Shown one piece after another: positions 16,710-26,483 of a stretch of DNA of 64,000 nucleotides; position 1 is the stretch's first letter, and the number at the start of each line of letters is the position of its first letter. The notes below the pieces were generated by a model. It saw only the letters and a program-made list of their open reading frames with translations. It was not told where the DNA came from and made no database searches. The position numbers and the translations under genes are program-made. This stretch comes from an uncultured Alistipes sp. (GTDB lineage Bacteria > Bacteroidota > Bacteroidia > Bacteroidales > Rikenellaceae): positions 159,968-223,967 of the forward strand of contig CALDPX010000059.1 of the NCBI GenBank assembly GCA_937911745.1. The letters run 5' to 3'.

Positions 16710-17879
16710 TTATGCGTTAATACTCTTTTTAGCCCTGCGGTTACGGCGATTGATGTTAGCCTGAACAACATAGTAGTCCACAACAGGAGCAAGTGCGTTC
16801 ATAAAGATGATGGCGAGCATCATACCCTCGGGGTAACCGGTGTTGAATACACGCACCAACACTGCCAAAGCACCAATCATAAAGCCTACGATACACTTAC
16901 CGCAGTTGGTCTGTGCCGAGGTAACGGGGTCGGTAGCCATAAACACAGCACCAAAAGCAAAACCACCGAGCAACAAGTGCTGCCAAGCAGGAAGAGCCAT
17001 ATAGAACTCGGTAGGTGTCTGAGGATCTGCGGGTGCAAGCAAGTTGAACACACCACCCATAACAAGACCACCAACGAATACGCTCAGCATAGTCCTCCAA
17101 CTTGCAGTACCCGTAGCGAGCAACACAATAGCACCCAGCAAGATGCACAATGTGGAGGTCTCGCCTACGCTACCTGGGATGGTACCAATAAATGCATCGA
17201 GCATAGATACGTTAGTGGTACCCGTATTTGCCAACTCGCCAAGAGGTGTAGCACCTGTGCGTGCATCGCTAAACCATACAGCCTCGCCCGAAATGCTCGA
17301 AGTGTAGGAGAAGAAGATGAACAAACGAGCCAACAGCGCGGGGTTAAAGATATTCATACCCGTACCACCGAAAATTTCCTTGCCGATAACAACAGCAAAT
17401 GCGGTTGCCAAGCCGGTCATCCACAGAGGAGTACCGATAGGAATAATCAAGGGGATAAGGATACCCGATACGAAGAAGCCCTCGTTGACCTCCTCTTTGC
17501 GGATCTGAGCAAAAGCACACTCAATGGAAAGACCTACGATGTAGGTAACCAAAATCGAGGGAAGCATCTGCCAGAAGCCATACCAGAAGTTCTGCCAAAT
17601 GTTGAAGTCAGCACCGTCAATCCTCTGATAACCAATGTTCCACATACCAAACAAAATGGTAGGTATGAGGGCGATGATTACCATAAACATAGTGCGTTTC
17701 ATATCGTTACAGTCGCGGATGTGAGCACCTTTTTTGGTCACATCGGTAGGCACATAGAAGAAAGTCTCCATTGCCTCATAGAACGAGTGCAGCCACGAGA
17801 GTTTGCCACCCTCCGAGAAGGTGGGAGCGAACTTGTCGAGCAGTCGTTTGGGAAGGGGTTTATTGTAATTCTGTTTCAT
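16710..17879 (-). CDS. nqrB: Na+-NADH:quinone reductase subunit B
   Basis: 389 residues, ten membrane helices of the NqrB/RnfD family. The covalent FMN site is the Thr near residue 211 in the ARTGATPLGE motif. The segments GKEIFGGTGMNIFNPALLAR and FMIGALAVLVR are typical. NqrB holds FMN and riboflavin and is the main route for sodium. It lies 4 bases after nqrA and its C-terminus is basic (NRRNRRAKKS). Confidence 0.97.
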   Translation of the reverse strand: MKQNYNKPLPKRLLDKFAPTFSEGGKLSWLHSFYEAMETFFYVPTDVTKKGAHIRDCNDMKRTMFMVIIALIPTILFGMWNIGYQRIDGADFNIWQNFWYGFWQMLPSILVTYIVGLSIECAFAQIRKEEVNEGFFVSGILIPLIIPIGTPLWMTGLATAFAVVIGKEIFGGTGMNIFNPALLARLFIFFSYTSSISGEAVWFSDARTGATPLGELANTGTTNVSMLDAFIGTIPGSVGETSTLCILLGAIVLLATGTASWRTMLSVFVGGLVMGGVFNLLAPADPQTPTEFYMALPAWQHLLLGGFAFGAVFMATDPVTSAQTNCGKCIVGFMIGALAVLVRVFNTGYPEGMMLAIIFMNALAPVVDYYVVQANINRRNRRAKKSINA

Positions 17880-17883
17880 ACTC

Positions 17884-19236
17884 TTACATCTCTTTAATCA
17901 TGAGGTTAATACCATCGCGAACCAGAGCCTGCAAATCCTGTTTGGAAGGATCAACAAACTCGCAAAGAGCAACGTCCTCCTCCACAATCTCGTAGATACC
18001 CAGGTTCTCCATCTTCTCAATGTCGCCTGCCAAGATAGCCTTGAAAAGGTACATAGGATAGATGTCCATAGGCAGATATTTCTCATAAAGACCCGTCACA
18101 ACGAAGGGACGAACGCCACCATTAAGACCTGTGCGAAGGTCGTAGCGTTTCTTAGGCATAAGCCACGAGAAATAGGTACGCGAAACGGAGAATTTGTTAA
18201 GGCGGGGAGCCAACCAACCGATGAGTTCCAACTCGCCACCCTCGGGAATAACGGTAACCTGCGAGGAGTAAATACCCATAAAGTCGTTAGCAGTAGCCTT
18301 CAAGCCCGAAAGTACGTTACCCTCAATAAGGCGGAACGAAGAGCCACCACCCTGAGGTTTGATGCGTGCGGGCATCAGCACATCGCAAAGCGAGGAGCCA
18401 ACAAGACACCTTACATACTGAGGATGAGCAACCTGCGAACCGGTTACGGCGTAGGTTTTGGTCATATTAACCCTCTGCTCCAAGAAGAGGCGACCGATAA
18501 TAGCCACATTCTGGATAGCCACAGTCCACACCTTCTCGCCTTTGTTTACGGGGTCAATGTGGTGAATCTGCACGCCCACATTTCCTGCGGGATGAGCACC
18601 TGCAAAGTAGTGTTTCTGGGCACCTTCAACACCCTCCAAAATACTCTTCTCGCCTGCTTTGAGCGAGAGATGAACATTGGCACAGAGTTTTTTCAGTGCA
18701 TCGAAACCTGCCTGAACAGCCTTCAAATCATCTTTGAGGGCAACATTCATATCGGGTGCGAGGGGTGCGGTATCGAAGCCCGAAACGAAGATAGCCTTAG
18801 GCTCGTCTTTCGAATCAGCGATGATGCCATAGGGGCGCTGGATGATGGTTGCCCACAAGCCGCTCTGCAAGAGAGCAGCGACAACCTCCTCGCGCGAAGC
18901 CTTCGCAAGGTCGATGTTGAAAGGTTTGTAGTTTTGCTCAGTGTCGGCTGCTACCTCAATGGCAAGAAGTTTGCGCTTCGCACCACGACGAACTGCCGAA
19001 ATGGTACCGCTGACGGGCGAAGTGAACATCACCTCAGGATGCGCTTTGTCGTAGAACAGAGCATCACCTGCGAGGACCTTATCACCCTCAGCCACCAACA
19101 GTTTGGGCACAACACCCTCGAACGCAAGAGGAGAAACAGCGTAACGCTCCCCAATGGGAAGTTCCATTACACTCTTCTCTGCCTCACCAACGAGTTTAAT
19201 GTCGAGACCCTTTTTGAGTTTAATGACTTTCGACAT
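17884..19236 (-). CDS. nqrA: Na+-NADH:quinone reductase subunit A
   Basis: 450 residues, the cytoplasmic subunit with no membrane helices or redox cofactor. The N-terminus IKLKKGLDIKLVGEAEKSV is the family start, and the barrel-sandwich segment (SPVSGTISAVRRGAKRK) and the long central domain follow. NqrA has a binding site for quinone or inhibitor. It is the first gene of nqrABCDEF; the whole complex passes electrons from NADH to menaquinone and exports Na+. A -7 box lies 84 bases upstream. Confidence 0.96.
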   Translation of the reverse strand: MSKVIKLKKGLDIKLVGEAEKSVMELPIGERYAVSPLAFEGVVPKLLVAEGDKVLAGDALFYDKAHPEVMFTSPVSGTISAVRRGAKRKLLAIEVAADTEQNYKPFNIDLAKASREEVVAALLQSGLWATIIQRPYGIIADSKDEPKAIFVSGFDTAPLAPDMNVALKDDLKAVQAGFDALKKLCANVHLSLKAGEKSILEGVEGAQKHYFAGAHPAGNVGVQIHHIDPVNKGEKVWTVAIQNVAIIGRLFLEQRVNMTKTYAVTGSQVAHPQYVRCLVGSSLCDVLMPARIKPQGGGSSFRLIEGNVLSGLKATANDFMGIYSSQVTVIPEGGELELIGWLAPRLNKFSVSRTYFSWLMPKKRYDLRTGLNGGVRPFVVTGLYEKYLPMDIYPMYLFKAILAGDIEKMENLGIYEIVEEDVALCEFVDPSKQDLQALVRDGINLMIKEM

Positions 19237-19319
19237 ATCTGTTAGATAAGTTAATAAAAATTATTGGTTTGTTGTTTCTGAAAATACTATTAAAACGTGT
19301 TACCCCTAAATAACACGCG

Positions 19320-19327
19320 CAAAGATA
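19320..19327 (-). promoter_or_regulatory. -7 box for the nqr operon
   Basis: TATCTTTG on the minus strand matches TAnnTTTG. It gives a leader of about 75 bases. No TTG lies at the usual distance, so an activator or alternative element may be used. Confidence 0.45.
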
Positions 19328-19394
19328 ACCTTTATTTTTATAAATAGGTAACTATTCTGTTATTATTTTCACGCAATTTTTCCACAAAGAGAGT

Positions 19395-19402
19395 TATCTT
19401 TG
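19395..19402 (+). promoter_or_regulatory. -7 box for tatD
   Basis: TATCTTTG, 8 bases before ATG 19411, implies a very short or near-leaderless mRNA. The -33 region is only T-rich. Confidence 0.4.
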
Positions 19403-19410
19403 CAGTTAGT

Positions 19411-20046
19411 ATGACAAGTTTTGTTGATATACACACCCACAACCCCCTCTGCACCACCGAGCGAATAGCTAATTTCAGACTCGGAGTAGATGTCTCTGCA
19501 CCTGCCGCGCCCTTCTCGGCAGGCATACACCCGTGGGATGCAGAGATGGGCACCACGCTGCGTGACAGCCTACTTGCTCAACTCTCGGAATTAGAGTGTG
19601 TTGCCATTGGCGAGGTGGGGCTCGACAGAGCGTGCAAGGTGCCTTTGGGAGTGCAAACAGAACTCTTCGAGGCGCAACTTGCAATTGCCGCCACGAGGGA
19701 CTTGCCCGTCATTGTGCATTGCGTTAGGGCCACCTCGGAATGTCTTGCTATTTTGGCAAAACACAACATCAAGACGGCTCTGTTTCACGGCTTCATAGGC
19801 TCGGTGGAAGTTGCCGAAGAGATTCTTAGGAGGGGGTATTTTATCTCTTATGGCTTTGGCTCCATTCGCTCGCCCAAGACGATAGAGGCACTGCGTCACA
19901 CACCCCTTGACCACTTGTTTTTGGAGAGCGACACAGCACCCCACCCCATTAGCGAACTATACAGCGTCATTGCCGAGGCTAAAAACATTAATATAGAGTT
20001 ACTTAAAGATACAATCAAAAACAATTATATCGCATTTTTCCGATGA
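19411..20046 (+). CDS. TatD-family metal-dependent hydrolase
   Basis: 211 residues, shorter than the usual 255-265 of TatD. Metal ligands are visible: HTH near residue 9 (DIHTHN), Glu in AIGEVGLD near 67, His in VIVHCVRA near 100, His in FHGFIGS near 126, and Asp in LESDTAP near 173. The family acts on DNA 3' ends or D-aminoacyl-tRNA, depending on the member. The shortness comes from missing loop segments rather than from an obvious truncation. The stop codon overlaps the tcdA start (ATGA), so the two are translationally coupled. Confidence 0.85.
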   Translation: MTSFVDIHTHNPLCTTERIANFRLGVDVSAPAAPFSAGIHPWDAEMGTTLRDSLLAQLSELECVAIGEVGLDRACKVPLGVQTELFEAQLAIAATRDLPVIVHCVRATSECLAILAKHNIKTALFHGFIGSVEVAEEILRRGYFISYGFGSIRSPKTIEALRHTPLDHLFLESDTAPHPISELYSVIAEAKNINIELLKDTIKNNYIAFFR

Positions 20047-20765
20047 GTTGGAGAGAGAGAACACGCCTTTTGTTGGGCGAAGAGAAGTTGGGAATTATCC
20101 AGAGGGCACACGTTTTGGTCGTGGGCTTGGGTGGCGTAGGTGCCTATGTTGCCGAGATGCTCGCAAGGGCGGGCGTAGGCGAGATGACCATTGCTGATGC
20201 CGACATCGTTGGCGAGAGTAATATCAATCGACAACTCATTGCACTACATTCAACCATTGGTAGATATAAGACCGATGTACTTGCTGAAAGACTGCGAGAT
20301 ATAAATCCAAACATCGAGCTACATATCCATACCGAATACATCCGTGACGAGAAGACTTACGAACTACTCGATGCTGCGAAATATGACTATGTTGTGGACT
20401 GTATCGACACCCTTTCGCCAAAGGTAAACCTAATTGCGGGTGCACTCGAAAGGGGCTATCCGCTGGTAAGTTCTATGGGCGCAGGAGCCAAGACCGACCC
20501 CACAAAAATCGAAGTCAAGGACATCGGCAAGAGCCACCACTGCCCTCTGGCGCATATGTTGCGCAAAAGATTGCACAAATTGGGTATCAGGAGCGGTTTT
20601 TGGGCAGTTTTTTCGCCCGAGGCAGTGCGTGAGGGGGCAATGATTATTGCCGAGGAGACCAATAAGAAGTCTAATGTAGGCTCCATTTCGTACATCCCCG
20701 CCTCATTTGGCTGCGTTTGTGCGAGTGTTGTTGTGCGTGACCTACTTGGAGAGTTTGAAAATTAA
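20043..20765 (+). CDS. tcdA: tRNA threonylcarbamoyladenosine dehydratase
   Basis: 240 residues, E1/ThiF-like family. The ATP-binding motif VVGLGGVGAYVAE is near residue 26, and the DADIVGESNINRQ segment near 53 has the Asp and Arg used for adenylation. TcdA converts t6A37 of ANN-decoding tRNAs to the cyclic form ct6A, using ATP. Its neighbours fit tRNA modification loosely; mtaB further downstream acts on the same residue in the t6A pathway. The start is coupled to the tatD stop. Confidence 0.9.
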   Translation: MSWRERTRLLLGEEKLGIIQRAHVLVVGLGGVGAYVAEMLARAGVGEMTIADADIVGESNINRQLIALHSTIGRYKTDVLAERLRDINPNIELHIHTEYIRDEKTYELLDAAKYDYVVDCIDTLSPKVNLIAGALERGYPLVSSMGAGAKTDPTKIEVKDIGKSHHCPLAHMLRKRLHKLGIRSGFWAVFSPEAVREGAMIIAEETNKKSNVGSISYIPASFGCVCASVVVRDLLGEFEN

Positions 20766-20783
20766 CCTTAAACTATTGATACT

Positions 20784-21719
20784 ATGAAAATTGTATTTCT
20801 TGATGAATACACCCTGGGAGGTGCCGATTTGAGTGCCATTCGCTCACTTGGCGACTATGTGGGTTACGAAAAGACCTCTGCCGAGCAGGTCGTTGAGCGT
20901 GCCGCAGGTGCCGAGGTTGTTATTGTAAATAAGGTTGTCATTGGCAGACGAGAAATGGAACAATTGCCCGACCTGCGACTCATTTGCGTAGCGGCAACGG
21001 GTGTTAATAACATAGATTTAGTGGCTGCCGAGGAGCACAAAATATCGGTACGCAATGCTGTCGGATACTCTACACATACCGTAGCAGAAGCCACTCTGGG
21101 CAGTATTTTGACTCTACAAAGGCAGGTTTTGTACTACGACCGTTATGTCAAGAGCGGAGAGTATAGCGCATCGGGCGAATGGGTTAATTTCGACCGCCCA
21201 ACCCACCGCCTTTGGGGCAAAAATTGGGGCGTTGTAGGTATGGGTAATATCGGCAGAGAGGTTGCACGTCTTGCCGAAGCTTTTGGCTGCAAAGTCGCCT
21301 ACGCCTCTACATCGGGCAAGACTCGCACAGAGAACTACGAACAGATGTCGCTCGAAGCACTTTTGGGCTGGGCGGACGTAGTTTCTGTGCATTGCCCTCT
21401 CAACGACACAACGCGAGGACTCATTGATAATGAACAGATTAATCTTATGAAACCCTCGGCACTTATTGTCAACGTGGCGCGTGGCGGCATTGTTGTGGAG
21501 GAGGCTGTGCGCAGGGCTCTCGATGAGGGTAGGATTGCCGGTGCGGCGTTCGATGTCTACCCCATTGAGCCAATGCCTGCCGACTCTCCCCTACTTGCAG
21601 TCAAAGATTCCGATAAACTGCTTCTCTCGCCACACAATGCCTGGTCGGCAGTCGAGTCCATTGAAACACTTGTAGAGTGCATTGCCAACAACATAAAAGA
21701 TTATATATCAGGTAATTAA
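20784..21719 (+). CDS. D-2-hydroxyacid dehydrogenase (glycerate dehydrogenase-like)
   Basis: 311 residues of the D-isomer-specific 2-hydroxyacid dehydrogenase family. The NAD-binding GMGNIGREVARL motif is near residue 155, the substrate Arg is in NVARGGIVVEEA near 233, the Glu is in DVYPIEPMP near 260, and the catalytic His is in SPHNAW near 287. The set is complete, as in HprA and glycerate dehydrogenases that reduce hydroxypyruvate. Lactate-type activity remains possible. It lies 18 bases after tcdA and ends with a strong terminator. Confidence 0.88.
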   Translation: MKIVFLDEYTLGGADLSAIRSLGDYVGYEKTSAEQVVERAAGAEVVIVNKVVIGRREMEQLPDLRLICVAATGVNNIDLVAAEEHKISVRNAVGYSTHTVAEATLGSILTLQRQVLYYDRYVKSGEYSASGEWVNFDRPTHRLWGKNWGVVGMGNIGREVARLAEAFGCKVAYASTSGKTRTENYEQMSLEALLGWADVVSVHCPLNDTTRGLIDNEQINLMKPSALIVNVARGGIVVEEAVRRALDEGRIAGAAFDVYPIEPMPADSPLLAVKDSDKLLLSPHNAWSAVESIETLVECIANNIKDYISGN

Positions 21720-21725
21720 ATAACA

Positions 21726-21755
21726 AATACGGGACTGCAATCGCAGTCCCGTATT
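21726..21755. terminator. Bidirectional terminator between the dehydrogenase and fmt
   Basis: A 13-bp perfect stem (21726-21738 with 21743-21755) with loop AATC, located between convergent genes. Confidence 0.8.
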
Positions 21756-21775
21756 CATATATATAACTCCTCCTC

Positions 21776-22735
21776 CTACGAAAAGCGGTAGTCGGTGGGG
21801 TTGCGGAAGCCGCGGAGGAGTTCCTCGGCGGTCATACGTTTCTTGCCCGAGAGTTGCAGTTGCCCTATTTCAATCACACCATCTGCACAGACAACGTGCA
21901 GGTATTTTTTGCCGTCCGAGAGTATCGCACCGCACTCTGCATCAATCTTTTGCGCCACAAAGCGGGCATCGAAAATCTTTGCCGACAAGCCCTCCGAGAG
22001 ATTTGCCCAAGCCGCAGGGTAGGGCGAGAGTCCACGAATTTGGTTTATGATTTGTTCTCCACAGAGCGAGAAATCAATATGGCAGTCCTCCTTGAAAATC
22101 TTGGGGGCGGGTTTGAGTTCTCCTTCAAACATTTCGCTCTGCTCGATGGGTGTCACGTTGCCTTCGGCGATTTTCTCGACCGTTTCGAGCACCAAATCCA
22201 CTCCTACATTCATCAGCTTATCGTGCAGAGTACCAACGTTATCACTCGGCTCAATTTCAACCTTTACTTGACCCAGTACAGCCCCCTCGTCAATCTGAGG
22301 ATTGAGAAGGAAGGTGGTCACACCTGTCTCACTCTCGCCATTCATAATAGCACGATTGATAGGCGCTGCGCCCCTATATTGAGGCAGTAGCGAAGCGTGC
22401 AGATTGAAGGTTCCAAGGCGTGGTGCAGCCCAGATAATCTCGGGTAACATCCTAAAAGCAATGACTATACCGAGGTCGGCATCCAAAGCCCTAAAAGCCT
22501 CCACAAACTCTTCATCGCGTAACTTAACGGGCTGATAAATAGGCAGTCCCACCTCCACAGCATATCGTTTGACGGCACTCTCATTAACTTTCAGTCCCCT
22601 ACCCGATGGTTTGTCGGGCGTGGTCACAACCGCAACAACATTATAGCCACCCTCCACGAGAGCCCTCAGTGGAGCCACCGCAAAATCGGGCGTACCCATA
22701 TATACAATGCGGAGTTGTTTTGCTTTATCGCTCAT
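21776..22735 (-). CDS. fmt: Methionyl-tRNA formyltransferase
   Basis: 319 residues, usual length. It transfers formyl from 10-formyltetrahydrofolate to Met-tRNA(fMet). Family motifs: VYMGTPDFAVAPL at the N-terminus, FNLHASLLPQYRGAAPI near residue 109 (catalytic Asn/His/Asp region), and the C-terminal OB-like domain starting at KEDCHIDF with LSPYPAAWA. It is the last gene of a minus-strand unit with the LptF/G permease (7 bases away) and the metal ABC permease. Confidence 0.96.
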   Translation of the reverse strand: MSDKAKQLRIVYMGTPDFAVAPLRALVEGGYNVVAVVTTPDKPSGRGLKVNESAVKRYAVEVGLPIYQPVKLRDEEFVEAFRALDADLGIVIAFRMLPEIIWAAPRLGTFNLHASLLPQYRGAAPINRAIMNGESETGVTTFLLNPQIDEGAVLGQVKVEIEPSDNVGTLHDKLMNVGVDLVLETVEKIAEGNVTPIEQSEMFEGELKPAPKIFKEDCHIDFSLCGEQIINQIRGLSPYPAAWANLSEGLSAKIFDARFVAQKIDAECGAILSDGKKYLHVVCADGVIEIGQLQLSGKKRMTAEELLRGFRNPTDYRFS

Positions 22736-22742
22736 ATTGTTT

Positions 22743-24200
22743 CTACTTTTTTAACATTTTGAGGCTCTGCACCTTAGCCTTCAATTTATTGTACTGCACG
22801 ACATACCAATCCATATTGAAGAGGTTGGAGTCGTTGGTGGCTATTCGGGTGAGATAGAGTGCAATAGGTAGTAATATCATCGCCGAGAACCACATACCGA
22901 AAGCAGCATCCCAAGTACCCTCTTTCGCCATCTTCTCGCCCGCAATGCTGATGACATAATAGACCACAAAGAACAACACCGACACCACAACAGGCATCGC
23001 CAAACCACCCTTGCGGATGATTGCTCCCAGAGGTGCACCAATGAGGAAGAAGATAATCACCGAAATGGGCAGCGATACCTTCCTATGCCACTCCACCTGC
23101 GAGCGGTAGAGCTTATTGAGCGTATCTTTTGCCGTATCCTCATTGCGGTTCAGTGAGTTACGCGACATTCGGGCATTGCTCTTTGCTTTATTGATAATAT
23201 CGGTTTTTGCCGCTATTTCCATCGTATCGAGTGCTTTCATAAGGTCAGCACTGCTTTTATACGAATAGTCCACCTGCACCGTATCGAAGAGTCCCCACGC
23301 CGATTGGTCTTTTGTCATAAGGTAGTTTTTCAGCAACGGCTCATAGGAACGCGCGGAGCCTCTATCGCTCTCCACCCTCAGCGAGTCTATATCGACCTGC
23401 AACTCCGAAACATTCTTTGTTTGATGGTTGTTGAAAAGGTTCATATCCGTGCGAGAGAAATCGAAACCATCAATGCTCATCGCGCCATTTTGCACTGCAA
23501 ATTTTTGGTGGCGAATGGCGTTTTCGGTACTCCACTTATAGTTTCGTGTAGTCTCGTAAGTCTCGCCATTATAGAGTTTTACCATCAGAAATTTCTTGTC
23601 GTCGGACATATAAATATAACCTGAATCAGCAACCGTAGTGGTCATATTTCCATTGCTCTCACGAGTGTCATAGATGAGTACATCGGTGAGCAATTGCGTT
23701 TCAGGATCTTGGTGTCCGACTCGGATACTCATATTGTCAATACCGTTGAAGAACATACCATCCTTAAATTCCATACTCTCCTTTTGCTGGCGAATATCGT
23801 AGATTATCGCCATCATCTTCTTATTGGAATACGGCACTAAGTTGTTGACAACAAAGAAACTACCCACTGCTACAATCATCACAACAGCCATCAATGGAGC
23901 GAGAATTCGTGGCAAAGACATACCTGCCGACTTCATTGCCAAAAGTTCGTTGTGTTCTCCGAGATTACCCATCGTCATAATGCCCGCAAAAAGCGTTGCC
24001 AGCGGTATTCCGAGGGGCATCATATTGGCTGTTGCATAGAACAGCAACTCGATAATAATACTGAAACTCAAACCCTTTCCTACCAATTCGTCAATATATC
24101 GCCACACGAAGTTCATCATAAGGATAAACATCACGATGAAGAACGAGAGGATCATCGGTCCCAGGAAGGATTTGAGCGTAAAACGATGTATAGTTTTCAT
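22743..24200 (-). CDS. LptF/LptG family permease
   Basis: 485 residues, YjgP/YjgQ family. Three N-terminal and three C-terminal membrane helices flank a periplasmic jellyroll domain (about 110-370). The N-terminus FTLKSFLGPMILSFFIVMF and the LGEHNELLAMKSAGMSLPRI coupling segment are typical. The periplasmic part is longer than in E. coli (family about 360), as is usual in Bacteroidota. With LptB (not in the window) it should extract lipopolysaccharide from the inner membrane. Which of F or G it is cannot be stated, because only one copy is seen. Confidence 0.92.
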   Translation of the reverse strand: MKTIHRFTLKSFLGPMILSFFIVMFILMMNFVWRYIDELVGKGLSFSIIIELLFYATANMMPLGIPLATLFAGIMTMGNLGEHNELLAMKSAGMSLPRILAPLMAVVMIVAVGSFFVVNNLVPYSNKKMMAIIYDIRQQKESMEFKDGMFFNGIDNMSIRVGHQDPETQLLTDVLIYDTRESNGNMTTTVADSGYIYMSDDKKFLMVKLYNGETYETTRNYKWSTENAIRHQKFAVQNGAMSIDGFDFSRTDMNLFNNHQTKNVSELQVDIDSLRVESDRGSARSYEPLLKNYLMTKDQSAWGLFDTVQVDYSYKSSADLMKALDTMEIAAKTDIINKAKSNARMSRNSLNRNEDTAKDTLNKLYRSQVEWHRKVSLPISVIIFFLIGAPLGAIIRKGGLAMPVVVSVLFFVVYYVISIAGEKMAKEGTWDAAFGMWFSAMILLPIALYLTRIATNDSNLFNMDWYVVQYNKLKAKVQSLKMLKK

Positions 24201-24218
24201 TTGCTAAGGTCTGCTATT

Positions 24219-25055
24219 CTAACTTCTTGCCTTGCGAGGGCGGTTAACATTTCGCAAAGTTAGCAGTTTTACGAAAAAAAGCACAACTGCCAACAAAATT
24301 ATTGTGGTGGCACCCACCGGAAAATTGATTTTCCATGCCACATAGATACCAAATACATTGCCTGCCATTGCAAATACTGCCGACCATAGGGTTATTCGGT
24401 TGTAGGATTTTGTAAAGCACGAGGCTATAACAGGAGGAATTGTCAGCAACGAAATGAGTAACACAATGCCCACAACCCTAATTGATAACACTATTGCTAC
24501 CGAGGTTAAAACGGTCATAAGTGTAAGTATCGCATCCGCTCTCACACCCTGGCTCTTGGCAAATTCTCGATCAAATGCCGAATAGATAATAGGGCGAGAA
24601 AAGCAAGTCATCACCAAAAGCAACACTACTACAAGCACCGCCAAAGCAATTATATTTGAGCGACTTACGGTGAGTATATCTCCAAAGAGGAAACTCATTA
24701 GATTTGGCGCATATCCTGGTGTGGCAAAGATAAACAGAAGTCCCACAGCCATACCTACACTCCACACTATGCCGATAGCAGAATCTTCGCGTATTTTCCC
24801 TTTCGAGCCTGCCCACTCAATGCCAAGAGCCGATAGTATAGCAAAGACAAGCGCCCCTCCTATGGGATTGAGTCCATAATGATAGGCAATGCCTATGCCG
24901 CCAAAAGAGGCATGAGTGATACCACCGCTAAGAAAAACCATGCGGCGAGCAACAATGTATGTACCAACAATACCGCACGCAATGCCCGACAACACAGCCG
25001 CCCAAAGCGCATCACGCAAGAAATCGTATGTTGCAATAGCCGTAATAAAATCCAT
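24219..25055 (-). CDS. Metal ABC transporter permease (ZnuB/MntB family)
   Basis: 278 residues from ATG 25055; an earlier ATG at 25073 would add six residues with no family similarity. Eight or so membrane helices and the segments GTYIVARRMVFLSGGITHASFGGIG (split around residue 35) and FDREFAKSQGVRAD (coupling helix near 170) define the ABC-3 family. It should move Zn2+ or Mn2+ with an ATPase and a binding protein that are not in this window. It is the first gene of the unit with lptF/G and fmt. Confidence 0.9.
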   Translation of the reverse strand: MDFITAIATYDFLRDALWAAVLSGIACGIVGTYIVARRMVFLSGGITHASFGGIGIAYHYGLNPIGGALVFAILSALGIEWAGSKGKIREDSAIGIVWSVGMAVGLLFIFATPGYAPNLMSFLFGDILTVSRSNIIALAVLVVVLLLVMTCFSRPIIYSAFDREFAKSQGVRADAILTLMTVLTSVAIVLSIRVVGIVLLISLLTIPPVIASCFTKSYNRITLWSAVFAMAGNVFGIYVAWKINFPVGATTIILLAVVLFFVKLLTLRNVNRPRKARS

Positions 25056-25150
25056 AGTCGCAAACTCTTGCAATAAAAACGCGCAAATTTACTCAAAAGT
25101 AGCAAAAAATTTCATATTTTCGCACCGAAAAAACCACTTATTCAGAGAAA

Positions 25151-26443
25151 ATGAAGGTCTGTTTTTATACCTTGGGCTGCAAACTCAATTTTTCGGAATC
25201 ATCAACCCTCGCTCGCGAGTTTGTGCAAAATGGGCACACCCGCACCGAGAGTTTCGAAGATGCCGATGTATGTATCATAAATAGTTGTTCCGTAACAGAG
25301 CACGCCGACAAGAAGTGTCGCAATATCATACGCCGCATTCACAAAATCAACCCAGAGGCCATCATTGCTGTAACGGGATGTTATGCACAACTCAAACCTC
25401 ACGAAATAGCCGCCATAGACGGTGTTGATATTGTACTCTCCAACAACGACAAGGGAGATATGTATCAAAAAGTTGTGGCACTTGGCAAAAAAGGCGACAA
25501 GCAAGAGGTTACGAGTTGTACCACAGAGGAATTGACTCGATTTTTTGCAGCTTTTTCTTCGGGCGACCGCACTCGTGCATTCCTAAAAGTTCAGGATGGA
25601 TGTGACTATTGTTGCAGTTACTGCACCATTCATAATGCACGCGGGGCAAGCCGCAATATACCCATTGCAGAGATTGTTGCCGAGGCAAAACAAATCGCTG
25701 CCGAAGGGCATAAAGAGATTGTCATTACAGGTGTCAATACGGGCGATTTTGGACGCACTACGGGCGAGAGTTTCGCTGACTTGCTGAGGGCGTTGGATGG
25801 TGTGGATGGCATTGAGCGTTACCGAATTTCCTCCATTGAACCCAATCTACTAACAGATGAAATCATTGGCATTTGTGCCGCTTCATCCAAGTTCCAGCCA
25901 CACTTTCACATACCCATCCAAAGTGGTTGTGATAGAGTGCTTAAAGAGATGCGGCGTCGATACAATACTGCAATGTTTGAAGCGCGCATCAAGTCGGTAC
26001 GCGAAGCAATGCCCGATGCATTTATAGGCATTGATGTAATTGTTGGTTTTCCTGGCGAGACAGACGCCGAATTCCAGCAAACCTACGATTTTTTGGAACG
26101 ATTGGAGCCGGCTTTTCTCCACGTTTTTCCCTTCTCGGCTCGTGCTAACACTCCGGCTGCAACCATGAGAAATAAGGTTCAAGACTCGGTCAAAACCGAA
26201 CGAGCCGCTCGTTTAGAAGAGTTGTGCGAAAGACTCCACCGCAGATTTTGCGAGCGTTACGAGAATACCGAAGCATTTGTTTTGTGGGAGAGTTCGCCCA
26301 AAGCAGGTTTTATGGTCGGCTTTACAGAGAATTACATAAAGGTTAAAACGCCCTTCGACCGCTCAAAAATCGGTATTACCGAGCATGTAAAACTCATTAA
26401 ATTAGACGACAATGGCGAAATGAGTTGCCAAACTATAAAATAA
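25151..26443 (+). CDS. mtaB: tRNA t6A37 methylthiotransferase
   Basis: 430 residues, radical SAM methylthiotransferase of the MtaB subgroup. The N-terminal UPF0004 domain has three Cys (TLGCKLN, NSCSVTEH, TGCYAQ) that bind the auxiliary cluster. The radical SAM cluster motif is GCDYCCSYC near residue 152. The C-terminal TRAM-like part is about 380-430. MtaB makes ms2t6A37 in ANN-decoding tRNAs. It sits alone, divergent from the metal permease gene. Confidence 0.94.
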   Translation: MKVCFYTLGCKLNFSESSTLAREFVQNGHTRTESFEDADVCIINSCSVTEHADKKCRNIIRRIHKINPEAIIAVTGCYAQLKPHEIAAIDGVDIVLSNNDKGDMYQKVVALGKKGDKQEVTSCTTEELTRFFAAFSSGDRTRAFLKVQDGCDYCCSYCTIHNARGASRNIPIAEIVAEAKQIAAEGHKEIVITGVNTGDFGRTTGESFADLLRALDGVDGIERYRISSIEPNLLTDEIIGICAASSKFQPHFHIPIQSGCDRVLKEMRRRYNTAMFEARIKSVREAMPDAFIGIDVIVGFPGETDAEFQQTYDFLERLEPAFLHVFPFSARANTPAATMRNKVQDSVKTERAARLEELCERLHRRFCERYENTEAFVLWESSPKAGFMVGFTENYIKVKTPFDRSKIGITEHVKLIKLDDNGEMSCQTIK

Positions 26444-26456
26444 AGTAGTATATTTG
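26425..26456 (+). promoter_or_regulatory. Promoter for the sensor-trkH-SPOR unit
   Basis: TTG (26425-26427), 21 bases, then TATATTTG (26449-26456). The -33 element lies within the end of mtaB. The start of transcription is near 26461, 23 bases before ATG 26484. Confidence 0.6.
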
Positions 26457-26483
26457 TCTAAATTTTGATGAATTTAAGAAGTT